Assembly: GCA_030522415.1 (NCBI GenBank)
Contig: CM060125.1
Span: 28,431,667-28,495,666 of the forward strand
Source of the DNA: Channallabes apus
Taxonomy: Eukaryota > Chordata > Actinopteri > Siluriformes > Clariidae
Direction of reading: 5' to 3'
DNA: 64,000 nucleotides
The translations under genes and the position numbers were made by a program. Under the pieces are notes generated by a model. That model was given only the letters and a program-made list of their open reading frames with translations. It had not been told where the DNA came from and made no database searches. Of the stretch, positions 51,447 to 63,195 are shown piece by piece. Positions within the stretch are counted from its first letter, which is position 1; each line of letters begins with the position of its first letter.

Positions 51447-54400
51447 ATATCACTTTACTTGTTGAGTGCCATAATCACGCACATTATCATCTCCTTGCTA
51501 TAATTATTGTTATTATTCTAATCTGATCATGTTGGAGCAAACCTTTTGGGTGCAAACTGATTAAACTAGGATCTCTTTCTCCGCATCAGAATAAATGACT
51601 AAACCTCAACCAAATGAGGCAATTTGTTGCAGTATCACAGTTAACAGATGCTTGAATGTATTTTTTTGCAAACTGGCATACATGAGCAATCTATCAAAGC
51701 ATCGCTCTTATTAATCGCAATGGCAACAGGTGTGTTTCTGATGAATGAAAAAAATATACCATTAATTACCTTTTTACTACAGATGTTCCAGTGTTTAGAT
51801 TAAAGAAGGAATCTATTAGATATAAATAGAAGGTGCATTTTTCTTTTCTGAGGGAAGGGGGACTGAATGCTTGCTCACTTATGTATATTTTGTTTCTGCC
51901 TTTTTATAGCGCATAATTTGGAAACGATAATTGCTGAAAGTGCTGTACCTAGTTCAAAGCTGTTATGATGTATCTTATGAGTTTCTGAAACTGCCAAACT
52001 GACATTGCTGATGTTTCTACAGTATATCCAGAGGTAGAAGATAATTGATTCAATTAATTTAATTACGGTACTTGAATACTTCAGTACATATTTCACTATA
52101 CTTATCCTGAGTAGTTTTATTAGTAGCCACTTACTGTACATTTACTCCAGAACCCTGTTCAGCAAACATCTGTACTTTCATTTGCGCTACATTTCTGCAT
52201 TGTATTCTTATACCTTGATGAGTGGCATGTACTATGTGGGAATTTTGCAACTTGCTGACTGTGATGCGCAAATGTCTAGTGTACTGGTTTCCAACACTGA
52301 TGGTGTCATTTGCATAGCAAGTGGAAACTGCGGAGGTAGTTTTTCCTTTGATGATCAGCTTCTTCTTCAGGCCTTGACAGAATCTACAGAGAAAACAAGG
52401 TCAGGCAGTTTAGTTTTCATCTTCACAGCATATAAAGAGTCTGGTCTCAGACTAGCACATGGGGGTACCTTTAGCTGATAACACAGCCCTTGTAGGTGGG
52501 AGTCGTCTCATTGCTAATTCTAAAGGCAAGCGCTAAACACTTCAGCTTGGCATTAGGAGCTACAGGGAGCCTGTGTGGTGGGATGAAGTGTATTAGATGT
52601 TCGCTTCTGAAGCTCATTCTGACACTAAGCCTTTTTGAATTGAAACTCACACCCTCTTTTTTTTTCCTTGTCACAAAAGCTCTGTTTCGTGAGCCAGGAA
52701 CGCCTTGACAAGGCACAATGGAATATCAGAAGAGACTTTGACTTAATCACATCAGATCACATCTGGGGTTTTGGCATGCTGCTATAGCATTGAGCTGAAC
52801 TGACTCTACTGGGAATTCCATCCACCTGTTCTAAATCGAACTGTGAATTTGCACAGACCTGAGTGGAAATGCCAAAAATGAAACACTGGCAAGCAAGATT
52901 CACAGTTGGATGAGGTTTCACTGTCAGTGTTAGGATAAAGAAAAGATGTGATAAAGCATAATAGACATTTTTCAAACAAATTATTCATGGCTCTCATTTT
53001 CTTGGAAATAATTATTTTAAAAAATGCCTGGCAGTCATTGGAGGCAAGAACACGTCCAGTCAAATTCAAGTTGAATGTTAGAAAAGAATGCTGCTTTCCC
53101 AAATACCTCCATCTGGCTTTTTTTTTTTTTTTTTGAAGGGACCATGAATGTTTCTTTCCTGGTGCTGTCTAATCTTTCTAATTTTATGTTATCTCTGTGG
53201 TCCGAGCCAGTCAAGATAAAAACTTTGGCGCAAACCATGCCAATATGTTTTTAGACATTAATTCAGTATTTATTTAGTAAGTAGCTGATGTAAATGTAGA
53301 CTGGTTAATCTATTCCACTTCTATACAAAGTAATAGACTTCAGAATTAGTGATCAATAGCATATGTTAGTATTTTGGGCAAGACGGTAGTTTTTTTATTT
53401 TCTGCCTATTTAAAATCATTCTTTTATTATTATTTTTTTTATTCAGGAAAACTGCTTTTTTTTTTGTTTTTAGCTGATCAGTTAGATTAGGTATTAAAGC
53501 AACCTGCTAGTTTGACATATTTGAGCAGCATTCTTTGGAAACACAAGTTTAAAGAATTGTGTAGCTAGAAGTATTACATTAAAAATGCAAGAGAAAGTTC
53601 CTTTACTATCTGAAATTAATAAGATATTCTATGCTAATAAAACACATAAGCAGTATTTTTCCCTGATGCAGAATTATTATTATTAGTATTTTTTTTATTT
53701 TTATTTTACACCAGAGCTTTGCAATGTAATAATTCTTCTGTTGGTCATTTAAATTAATTATATCAATGCATCAAGTTTTTGATTCAGAATCAATTAACAT
53801 AAAAAATAGGTAAACTTACAATTTTTAAATGGTTTAAAATTGACAAAAACCTTAAAAACATGCCACGGCTTAAAAAAAATCTATAAATAACATTCTTTTA
53901 ATATCATTAGCAAATACTTGCATTTTCCATGAGTATCGCTTCTTGTTGGCTTTTTGAATTTATGTGCAGGTTGTTGCAATATCGCCAGGTAATGGATTGT
54001 GGAACAGATGATTGTGGAAAAAAATATTTTTTGGATGAGATTAAGAACTCAAACAATAAACAAGTTACACAGCACTTAAGAAAGTTCTTTATTTCTTATT
54101 TCTAAGAAATAGAGTCAGACAGTAAACATTACTACTTTTGGATCGAATCGAACACAGCACACCTCTTTTCAAATAATGTATCTCTTTCATTTCAGTTAAA
54201 ATGTCTACTGAATCAATGAACATAACATATTGTTCACTATTACATGATATTATAAAACATTTGTTTCTTTTTGGTGGGTTTATGAGGTCTGTATAATAAA
54301 AAGAAGCAGCTCGTTTGGCCCCACGCGTCCTCCCCATGCTAAGTCTGGCTACCACCTTGAGTGATAAATTCTGGAGTACTTCAGTGGCTTCCAGCAAAAT

Positions 54401-55030
54401 CCCTTCTCCAACATCGCCCCCATACTATTGATTTCAAATGTAATATATAAAGCTGCAATCCTGCGTGAGTCATGATTTCAGAGTGTAAAATATTCTTTGT
54501 GTACATGAGCAGCTTTGTGTTTCAGTAAGGACTCTCACCTTAATTAGCCCAGACACTGTGACATAATTTTTTTTTCACTTCCTCTTCACTTAAGAGCCTT
54601 TTGTGCCCGTCTGAGTCGCAGCGATAAAATTAGAGTTGCTTTCAGGTGAATAACTAATGCTAATTCATTCCGAACTGAGTCCTGGCAGTGATCAAACGCT
54701 GGCCGAATTAACACCGCTGCCACTCATGGTATACGTTTCTTTTGTACAGACGTGGGAGTAATTGTGTCATTTGTTTTTCGTTTTTGCTCTGCCAGTGGGT
54801 CATACTAGAGAGAGGTTTGATATTGTTGAATCGTGGCTCAACACCGAAAAACAAAAGCTTTTATTTGCATGTATAAGAAATAGCATTTGTGCTACCGAGC
54901 TAGCTGAAGCATCCATCCCTAAAAAAAACAACAACATGATGCTCAGCTGCTACTTGACATCAGTATTATTCGTTTAGCATGTTACTCAGCTGAAAAGAAT
55001 CAAGAAAAAAAATCAATAGGCTAAATTATT
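51447..55030. other. mostly unique intron
   Basis: About 52060-52190 resembles the distal part of the common fish hAT repeat noted at 42034. T runs at 52655-52665 and 53117-53135. The minus-strand frame 54089-54397 is unrecognised, and I see no splice signal or domain. Otherwise nothing. Confidence 0.4.
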
Positions 55031-55150
55031 GTTGTGTCTGCCTGAAAAGAAGTGAATTGTTTGTTTTGAGGGACAAGAAGAGGTTTCAATTTGGTTTCAA
55101 AGCACGGCCTCTGATAGATTTCTAGACATCTTGATTTGATGAAATAAAAC
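55031..55150. repeat. second duplicated non-coding block, copy A
   Basis: Shares with 57941-58045 the runs TGTGTCTG, ATTGTTTGTTTTGAG and CTTGATTTGATGAAA in the same order, with aligned but drifted text between and one length difference of about 15 bp. Not coding. Confidence 0.6.
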
Positions 55151-55739
55151 AACTCTTATTTTGACTGATTGACAGTCGTAATGTAGTCACGGCAAAAGCG
55201 GATGGATGTAATTTGGCCACTCAATCACAGTCCAATTTGCAGTTTTCACATTCAGCAAGGAAGACGGAGCGAGTTGGAGAGTGCTGGCGAAAAACACTCA
55301 GATTTACATATAAAAGGGAAAATTAAAGCAAAAGAGTTTGCACCAAGCCTTCCTCACCATTCTTCTGCCAAGAGTCTTTATATTTCACCAGACTTGCTGT
55401 ACACAGTGTTCTTCTAAATGTTCCTACACATACTGTGCATGTAGTTTTCTCTTTTAGATATCTTGATAGTTGCATTAATCTCTCTGTGAAGATTCTCGGT
55501 GATCCAGGTGAGATTATCTGGAAATTGAGTCTAGTTGACAACTCAATGTCTAGATGCATTACTCTAGTTTATTCAATAATGAGTCAATATCACGGCCATG
55601 TCAGGACATCATAGCCAACTCAGTTGACAAGCAGAGAGGGATAAACTCATCCTGGACCCACAGTTGGGCTCTTTTAATTTTAGTTTAAATAACTAATTTC
55701 TTTGATTGAAGAACGGATTGTCGTTCCAATACTAATTTA
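55151..55739. other. unique intron
   Basis: No gene or element recognised. Confidence 0.4.
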
Positions 55740-56326
55740 CACTTCGTTCCGGAAGTGGGCTCGTATTCCAAAACACTCGTAAACTAAAATGTAATTTTCC
55801 CATAAGAAATAATGTAAACTCAAAGTATTCATTCTACGGCCCCAAAAAATAATTGCATAAAAATTAATTCAAAATATAAAGTAAAAATAAAGCAAATTAA
55901 CCTGCACTTTACCTTTAAAAAAAGTTAAAATAAATACAGATAGAGAAGTGTTTCCGTTTGTGTGCGCAGGCTAATGGAGAGATTTGTTTTATCTGAAAAT
56001 GAACATCACTAGTCACACTCGCGTGAGCGCATACTAATGGAATCACTGCTGTAAAGTAAAAAAAAAACTAAAGAAATGAACCTGCACTTTCTTTACCTTT
56101 GAAAAGAATCGCAGCAGAGCTTCTGTATATGGCAGTGTGTGCGTGTGGAAAGTCGAGAGGAGGAGGGGATGGGAGGGGGGCAGGAAAGGCGAGAGAGTGT
56201 GTCCTCCTCTCGGCTTCCCACACATACATACGCACACTCTCTGCCTTACACAGAAACTCTACTCTGTCGCGATTATTTTCAAAGGTAAAGTGAAACACGC
56301 TTACAAATACAAACTAAAATATATCT

Positions 56327-56364
<38 letters not shown>

Positions 56365-56480
56365 GTCACAGTGTTATAGTAAACGGTACGTGCGTGCACA
56401 GATGTTGATTATGCCAGTAAAGTATGAGCACTAAGAGAGAGGAAAACCGTTGGCTCAGTTGTGATCACGTATATTTGATC
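55740..56480 (-). mobile_element. unclassified inverted-repeat element, truncated copy
   Basis: Inverted relative to 50485-51446. Shared runs include TTCGTTCCGGAAGTGGGCT, TTTTCCCATAAGAAATAATG, AAATTAACCTGCACTTTA, GGAATCACTGCTGTA, GTGGTCACAGTGTTATAGTA, GATGTTGATTAT and CCGTTGGCTCAGTTGTGATC. Both outermost tips are missing. The internal AACCTGCACTTT segment also occurs twice. (CA)n at 56332-56360. Confidence 0.65.
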
Positions 56481-57940
56481 AGTTGTGATCAAGTTTATCT
56501 TGAGCTTTTGGATGAATTGTCTAATCCAAGTTAGAAACGGTGTAAGCCATCAGGAATATGTTGCACTTAATTCTAAAAGTTCCTGAATTGCTTCCTTTAT
56601 ATCTAAGTATAATCAGATTTGACGGATCCGCTGGTCCATCCAGGATGGGTTGGACTATACTGTAGCTTGGGTTAAAAACAAGACATTCCCCAATACTGGT
56701 ATGTCACAGTGCCAAAATCTACTTCCTAGACAGCAACATCAATTTACCACTGACAAGAGTATGTATCAGGCCTTACAGCTGGGCTGCTTTCGGTTTAAAA
56801 TTGTTTAACGTCTGTATGCACTGCGTCTGATTCAATTACCAAATGCCACAAAATTTATTCCCAAAAAACGCTGCCTAAACTAGATTTCATCTTGAAATCT
56901 GATCTGTGATATCTTCCGAGAAGTTCCAAGAATTGCTCCAGATCCCAGGTAATGTGTTAACCTTGAGCCAATACTTGTACGTGTTACCCATCTATAAACT
57001 CATCTTGCCTCTTTCTTCTCGACATGCTCTTTAATACATTTACATTGCCTTCTATATGCTTTCTGCCAGTTGTGTTTACTTTTCCTCCAGATGTCGTTAA
57101 TGAGATAGTGAAGACCCTGGGCTGTCTGATCCAGCAGAGCGCTATACACAGAGTTATGAAGGTTCCTAAGGCATTCAGAACAATCCGTAAAACAGTATTT
57201 GTTGGCGGAAAAGTGTTGGATGTCAAGTGACCCATAAGTGGCAAGAGGCATGTATGCTGTCAGTGTATATTATGAAAACCTCATCGGAGAGATTGGATCT
57301 AGCTTCTATGTAGCATAGGCATTTTCTTCATAATGGTTAAGCTTTTGGATGGAAAGACCTATGAATCTAAACCATACAAATGGGAAATCAAGATGCATGT
57401 GCATTTTTCTTTAACATGACCCTTATAGCCTTCAGCTCAGATACTTTAAATGTATGAGGAGCTGAGGCACGGCATGGTAGTAGAGACGGAGTGGGTGGAA
57501 AAATAAAAGACTTAAAAAGACAACGCCACAGGGTGGGAGAGATATGCGAGTGAGAAATAGCAGGTGTGTGGTGAGTTAATGATGCTGCGGGGAAAAAGAG
57601 CCTGTGATAATGATGTGGCTGTGTAGGACACACGGAACCGTGTTAGCATGTTAGCACGTTACTGTATCATTATCTGGGCTTGCAGTTTCGCTCTGCTGCC
57701 CCACAGTAAGCACAAGTCCAGGGCAAACACCGCTGTCCACTATCTTAGGTTTGGACCACGTCCAGATACATCTTTGATACGTTTTCTTCATGGAGCAAAG
57801 CAAGCAGGGCATAATGAAGCTAGCGCGAGCCCAAAGAAGTAGAAAAAAAAAAAAAAAAAAAAGTTGCGAAGGCCTTGCTTGCCCTCTATTGGACGTCAGA
57901 TTTATGTACAAAATGCGTCGAATTGCATAACATTTTTACT
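56481..57940. other. intron with an unexplained open region
   Basis: Between 57000 and 57251 both minus-strand and plus-strand frames stay open. The minus frame contains CFTDCSECLRNLHNSVY and R-R-Q-C-K-C, the plus frame ends G-K-V-L-D-V-K*. I recognise neither. An A run at 57842-57862. The rest is unremarkable. Confidence 0.4.
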
Positions 57941-58045
57941 GCTGTGTCTGTTCCAGCAAAAGTGGATTGTTTGTTTTGAGAGATTAAGTGGCTTCCCGCT
58001 AAAAATTATAGACCACTAGGCACCTTGATTTGATGAAACACGACA
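57941..58045. repeat. second duplicated non-coding block, copy B
   Basis: Partner of 55031-55150, 2.9 kb away in the same orientation, sharing ATTGTTTGTTTTGAG and CTTGATTTGATGAAA exactly. Confidence 0.6.
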
Positions 58046-58562
58046 ATGAAACTATGGTGACCAGAAGCAATAATGAGTGTTTACATTTGCTGAAGAACAG
58101 GGCAGTGTGTGCGCTGATTTCAGACGCAAATTCAGCAAATGCTTGTTAACCTCTTTTCAACTTTTATGCCATTTCTATTCATTTTTTGTTATTTTCTATT
58201 TTCTACTACACTGTATTTTTATATATTTTTTATGCATTTTATATATTATTTTAAGGCTTAGCTTGTTAGCTTGAATGGTTGTAAGGTGTGAATCAAAAGT
58301 GGATATATACCAAAAAGTCAGCGTTGAATTATGAAGAATACACAGGTATGTTCCTAGGACGGGTTCTACTAGTATCCTTCTTGAAAAGGAAAACCTTGCA
58401 AGTGTGTGGTGCAAGCATGCTGCAGTGTAGATTACACGATAAATGCAGATGACACAATAGAAGAACAACATAATGAGTCTATGCATAATATACATAAAAT
58501 ATGCAAATGAAACATATACTGATCTTAGTAGATGAATCCTTATGTTTTAAAATCCAATGCCC
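58046..58562. other. unique intron
   Basis: AT-rich. Nothing recognised. Confidence 0.4.
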
Positions 58563-58835
58563 TGGGGACTCCAAGTGGCGCAGTGGTAAAGTGCTCGCCC
58601 TATCATCTGGAGATCTCGATTTCAATTCCCTGGTGATGCTGTAGCCTCTCGCAGCCGGAGGTCTAGAGAGAGCTCAGAGGGGTATGAGGGGTACTTTGCG
58701 CTCCCACATTAATCATGGCTCTTCAGCCAATCAGGGGCGTCTGTGAGCTCACGCAAGCAGGAGAGGATAGCACTGTCCTCCGAGTGTGTTACACTCCCTT
58801 CAACAGTGCGTGAGCGAGAAGAACTGATTAACTTG
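58563..58835 (+). repeat. tRNA-related SINE-like repeat
   Basis: GTGGCGCAGTGGTAAAGTGC is A-box-like and GATTTCAATTCCCTGG a weak B box. It continues GATGCTGTAGCCTCTCGCAG, GCCAATCAGGGGCGTCTGTG, GAGAGGATAGCACTGTCCTC and CGTGAGCGAGAAGAACTG, a dispersed repeat known from otophysan fishes. The 3' boundary is uncertain. Confidence 0.7.
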
Positions 58836-59089
58836 TATTTTTTTTTTTACTTTGAACATGTGGTACAACCCATTTACATTTGATATGAAAGACATTTGGT
58901 AAACACCTCATACTGGAACAAGATTTTGAGTTGTCCACGAGGATCAGGGTTTGAAGTCAAATTTAGGCAGCTACAAAAAATAAAAAAATCTCAGTAGTGA
59001 AATTATTTGTTAAAACCTAGATTAAGGACAGGATTCAAGTTGGACTGAGGACCAAAATCCTAGCATAATTCTACTGCTAACCCAAACCT

Positions 59090-59465
59090 AATACCATAAA
59101 CATGCCTCATTTTAAACCTTAAATTTTTCAACTCAGATTTAGGTCTACCCGAGTGCCTAACCTCCTAACAATTATCCTCAAGTCTATTCCAACATCTTAA
59201 TCCTGACCTTAAGTTCTAAACACAAAATTATGAATATAAACCTTATCTCTGAACATGAATCTGTCCTGAAACCAATAACCTGGGAACTAGTCCCTAATTG
59301 CTAAAGAAAACTCTTATACACCATAATCCTAAAACTTAACCAAGTCATTAAACTTAGCTCATAAACTACCACAAAACAATACATTATCCCCTTGTCACTG
59401 AATTCTAAAACTAAACCTAAATCCAATACCTAAAACCCATCCTTATACACTTATCAGACATAACA
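59090..59465. repeat. G-depleted, CTAAAC/CCTAA-rich tract
   Basis: The plus strand has very few G residues for about 375 bp, and short units such as CCTAAC, CTAAAACT, AACCTAAA and CCTTA recur without a fixed period. It resembles a degraded (CCTAAA)-type simple repeat. No element ends. Confidence 0.6.
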
Positions 59466-59772
59466 ATAACACCACCACCAGGTGAACTGAAGAGCATCAA
59501 TTATCAACAATTATCCCCCAAGTCTCATCTGTACCTTTGGGTACCAAAGGAGAGCCCGTCCGGTCTGATACCCCAGGAAAGCTAGTGTAGATTTTAAAGT
59601 TTTCAAATAATAAGCTGATCTTCTACTAAAAGGTAAACAGTTCCACAATCCCAGAGCAACCACCGCAAAGATTCGATTACCTCCGAGAGGGACGGCTGCA
59701 ATAGAGCAACAAGATATTGTGGTGCCTGATCATTTAATACCTTGTACTGTAGACAAGTCCTTAAAATTGATT

Positions 59773-60610
59773 CTAAAATGTTACTATACGCTTATGCAGG
59801 GATGCCAGAATTGGAGTGCTGTGTTTTCGTTTGCCAGTGTTAGTCAGGAGGCGAGCAGCAGTGCTTTCATCTGTTATGGGGATGATTGAGGGAAGCCATG
59901 ATACAAAGCATAACAATAATCCAGTCTGAAGCTTATGAATGCAAGCATTGCTTTTTTGAACTTGGAAACTGACAGGAAACTTAGAACTGACCTTGGAAAG
60001 AAGTTTAAGTTGAAAGAAACTATTTGTTATTACTGTAATAATATGAGTTTCAAATGTAAGCTTTCTGTCATTTGATACATTAAAAGTCCTTACAGATGGC
60101 TTTATAATGGAAGCCAAACATCCAAAATCAACACTGGTAAAAGCAGGAGAGTCATGACGGACCCACCTCTATTTTATTCTCATTTAAGAGAAGGAAATTA
60201 GAAGCCAGGCAAGGTTTTATATCACCTAGACACTTCAATAAGAACTGAATAGATTTGTTCTGGTCTGAATGAATCAGGCGATGCATTTGCAAATTATCTG
60301 CATTACAATTATATTCATTAAAAAAAATACTAAATTTACTAATAAATTACCTCATATTGTAGGAACCACATAAAAAGTGAAAGGACCAAAAATGTAGCCC
60401 AGAGGTACACCACAAATAAGCTGGGCAGAGGGAGATACAAACTCATTTATGCTAACAAGGAAGCTTTTGTTTGTCAGATATGATTTACACCACTTAAGTG
60501 AATCCCATGAAAACCCACACAATGCTGTAAGTGATGGATGAGGATCTGATGGTCCACGGTGTAAAAGGTTGCAGGCAAATCTAAAAGTACAAGCATGGCT
60601 GAACTGCATG
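59773..60610 (-). pseudogene. LINE reverse transcriptase pseudogene (CR1/L2/Rex1-like)
   Basis: Minus-strand pieces in correct order: M-L-V-L-L-D-L...Y-T-V-D-H-Q-I-L (motif A, where the usual F-D-T is changed so the catalytic Asp is lost); SINEFVSPSAQLICGVPLG (motif B); N-A-D-N-L-Q where YADDTQ is expected (motif C); L-L-L-N-E-N-K; then, in 60117-59773, LTFETHI...F-F-Q-L-K...T-A-A-R-L-L-T and PILASLH. Frames are interrupted. The element is 5'-truncated and dead. The family name is approximate. Confidence 0.82.
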
Positions 60611-60705
60611 TATCTACTGTTACTAACAAATCATGAATAACTCTTTAAACTACAATGTCTGTGTCATGTGTGATAAAAAGGTATGAGAAAACCCAGTAGC
60701 ATTCA

Positions 60706-60869
60706 AGATGTTGACTCGCTGTCCAAATTCCCCAGATCTCAACTTGATCAGGTATCCTTGAGGCCTCCAAAAGGTCTTGTGGAGCCATGCCTTGAGGGGT
60801 CAGATCTTTTTTGGGGAACAAGGAGAATCCAAAACCTAGGTAGTTTAATGTTCTGGTTGATCAGTATAA
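60706..60869 (+). mobile_element. Tc1-like C-terminal fragment (family E)
   Basis: TCCAAATTCCCCAGATCTCA encodes the P-N-S-P-D-L box. GGTCTTGTGGAGCCATGCCT TGAGGGGTCAGATC follows in the right spacing, and AATGTTCTGGTTGATCAGTATA is the right terminus. It is shortened by deletion after CTTGATCAGGTATC. It sits beside the LINE remnant. Confidence 0.75.
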
Positions 60870-60900
60870 TATCTAAAATACAATCAGGAAACATACTGTA

Positions 60901-61247
60901 GGCGGCACGGTGGTGTAGTGGTTAGCACTGTCGCCTTGCACCTCCAGGGTCCGGGTTCGATTCCCAGCCAGGCTCGATTCCCGTCTCTGTGTGCATGGAG
61001 TTTGCATGTTCTCCCCGTGCTTGGTGGGTTTCCTCCGGGTACTCCGGTTTCCTCCCACAGTCCAAAGACTTGCAAATTAGGCTAATTGGCATTCCCAAAT
61101 TGACCATAGTGTGTGTGCTCTGCGATGGATTGGCACGCTGTCCAGGGTGTACCCTGCCTCGTGCCCAGAGCCTCCTGGGATAGGCTCCAGGTCCCCCGCG
61201 ACCCTAAATACTGGATAAAGCGGTATAGAAGATGAATGAATGAACAA
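60901..61247 (+). repeat. SINE, mermaid/DANA-like, full length
   Basis: The best-preserved copy. GGCGGCACGGTGGTGTAGTG GTTAGCAC (A-box region), GGGTTCGATTCCCAGCCAGG (B box), a second CTCGATTCCC, GGAGTTTGCATGTTCTCCCC, TAGGCTAATTGGCATTCCCA, GATAGGCTCCAGGTCCCCCG and a GAATGAATGAA tail. It begins directly after a TACTGTA at 60894. Confidence 0.94.
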
Positions 61248-62984
61248 TCAGGAAACCAAATTCTTTAAACCTCTTTCTTTCAACTTTAATTCCACTCTAA
61301 AGTATAGGAAAATGTGGTTAACTTTCAACCCTCAAACCCTTATCCTACACTATTAATTTAGAAATGGCACCATCTATTATTGTGCTCATTTTAATATGAA
61401 CCTGCACTGTGCTGTACATTTTAATATTGAACTTTTCACATTGCTTTTAAAGCTTCTCTGTTGGTTCCCCCCCGGTTTTGACCTTTGATTATTTCAGCAC
61501 GAGTCCTCATGGCGATGAATACGAACGAGGCATGATACTGTCCCATGCCCCCTTTCTCCGGCATTCAATAAATAAAATAAATAAATTAATATTATGCCGC
61601 AGGATGTAAAGATTTCTGTACCGTCCTTGTCCAAGGCATATTTAAACCTCAAAACAACCTACGCTCCATCTTCAAAGACTCGAATGGTTTTTTACGTGTC
61701 TGAGTCGTTGAAAGAGCGTTTAGAGAACAAGACAGCAGAGATGAAAATGCATCACGGCCAGTAAAGAGGAGTGGGATTTTTAACATATGAGACACCCCAG
61801 GCGTCGAGCAACAGAAAAGACGACGCCGTGGGCTTTTTAAGGGTCACAAAGGAACTTTACGGCCATCTATTAGTATACAGCGCGAGGGGCTTATGGAGAT
61901 CCAAGGAACAGATCGATTCTGGGTGAAGTAAAGTGAATTTGCTCTAATGTGCGTTATAAATCTTGGTAGGCCGACGCTGTTTGGGCTGCAGAGGATGACT
62001 GATGGCATATCCTCCAGCCTGAGCTCTTAATTCACATCCCTAAACACGTCAATGAAAGACCTCAGACCACACAAATACGGCTCAGTTTAATAGTGCTCTC
62101 GCTCTCACTCTCTCATCCTCACATATTCTCTCTCTCACTCTCTCTCTCTCTCTCTCATAGATTTTACTGGAACCTTTTATGTTCGGTTACGAGTTGAAAC
62201 ATTAACCTCTATTTTTATTTTACACAACAACCGTAAAGTTTGTTTATAATGTTCGTACATTATTAAAAGCGCAGCTTGAATCTGCAAATAGTGCAAAATC
62301 CATTCTAAATCGTAAAACCCAAATATCTCAAAAGATTCATATTGACTCTGAACTTAACATATTAACACAGTCTCATGATAAAATTAAAAATTTTCCTGAG
62401 ATAGTCATCATATTTAATTGCTGCAAGAGTCTATAACAATCAATACATGCTTCATGCAAATCTTTAAAATGGTAAAAAAAAATTATAATAATGTTAATCT
62501 TTTAATAATGTTAATCTCATTTTAATAACTCCCTAATTTGTAAAAAATAAATAAATAAATAAATAAAAAAATAAAAAACACGTTTTCACTTAAGAGCTAG
62601 CTAGAACCTGCCGAGGGTGCCAATACTTTAATCCTTAGTGAAAATCTTAGCTGAATAATGTTTTCTGGGGTTGAAATAGCCCTAGGTAGTGAGTTGAGCT
62701 TCATTACTGTATGTAGGGAACAAACATAGTGAATAGGAAGCCGTTTGGAATTCTGCATTACTAGAAAGCCAGGTTATGGTCAAGCTACTGTAGATAGTAC
62801 TGTAATACGAATCCATGATGACAATCAATGAACAAAGGTGAATCTAAAAGGTTAAACTGATATTTAAACCACTTACAGTTTACAATTGTTTAAAAAGATG
62901 GATATTTGAAAAGCGTAATAAATTTTGTCATACACTACATGAAAGTACTATTGAGGGAAGGGTAGATGCTTGGTGAGGGAAGGG
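61248..62984. other. unique intron, partly CpG-retaining
   Basis: (AAAT/AAATA)n at 61568-61588 and 62547-62576, and a CT run at 62129-62158. The segment 61590-62040 is repeat-free and keeps CpGs (GACGACGCCGTGG), so it may be a conserved regulatory block, which is inference. No gene seen. Confidence 0.4.
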
Positions 62985-63195
62985 TAGATCTCCAGGCTTG
63001 GGTCCGAATCTCGCCCCGGGTATCTATACAGTAGTATGTGTAGTTTGCATTTTCTCTCCAAGCTTGATGGGATTCTTTTGGAACCCACACACTGGTGGGT
63101 CCCACAGTCCAAAAATCTGCATTGTAGCCTGATTGAAGTTTTTCCAATTTGCCTGTAGTGTATGAGTGTGTGCCTGTACGTTGCAAGAACATTGG
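62985..63195 (+). repeat. SINE, mermaid/DANA-like, strongly diverged
   Basis: GGGTCCGAATCTCGCCCCGG (decayed B-box zone), GTAGTTTGCATTTTCTCTCC, AGCTTGATGGGATTC, CCCACAGTCCAAAAATCTGC and TTGCCTGTAGTGTATGAGTG keep the SINE order. CTATACAGTAGTATG holds a footprint-like heptamer. Confidence 0.65.

Noticed and set aside
54089..54397. Minus-strand frame of 102 codons
   Set aside because: No recognised domain, no splice signals and AT-rich codons in its second half. Probably chance.
60901..60975. Possible tRNA gene
   Set aside because: A- and B-box-like motifs belong to the SINE head. There is no full cloverleaf and no 3' stem closure.
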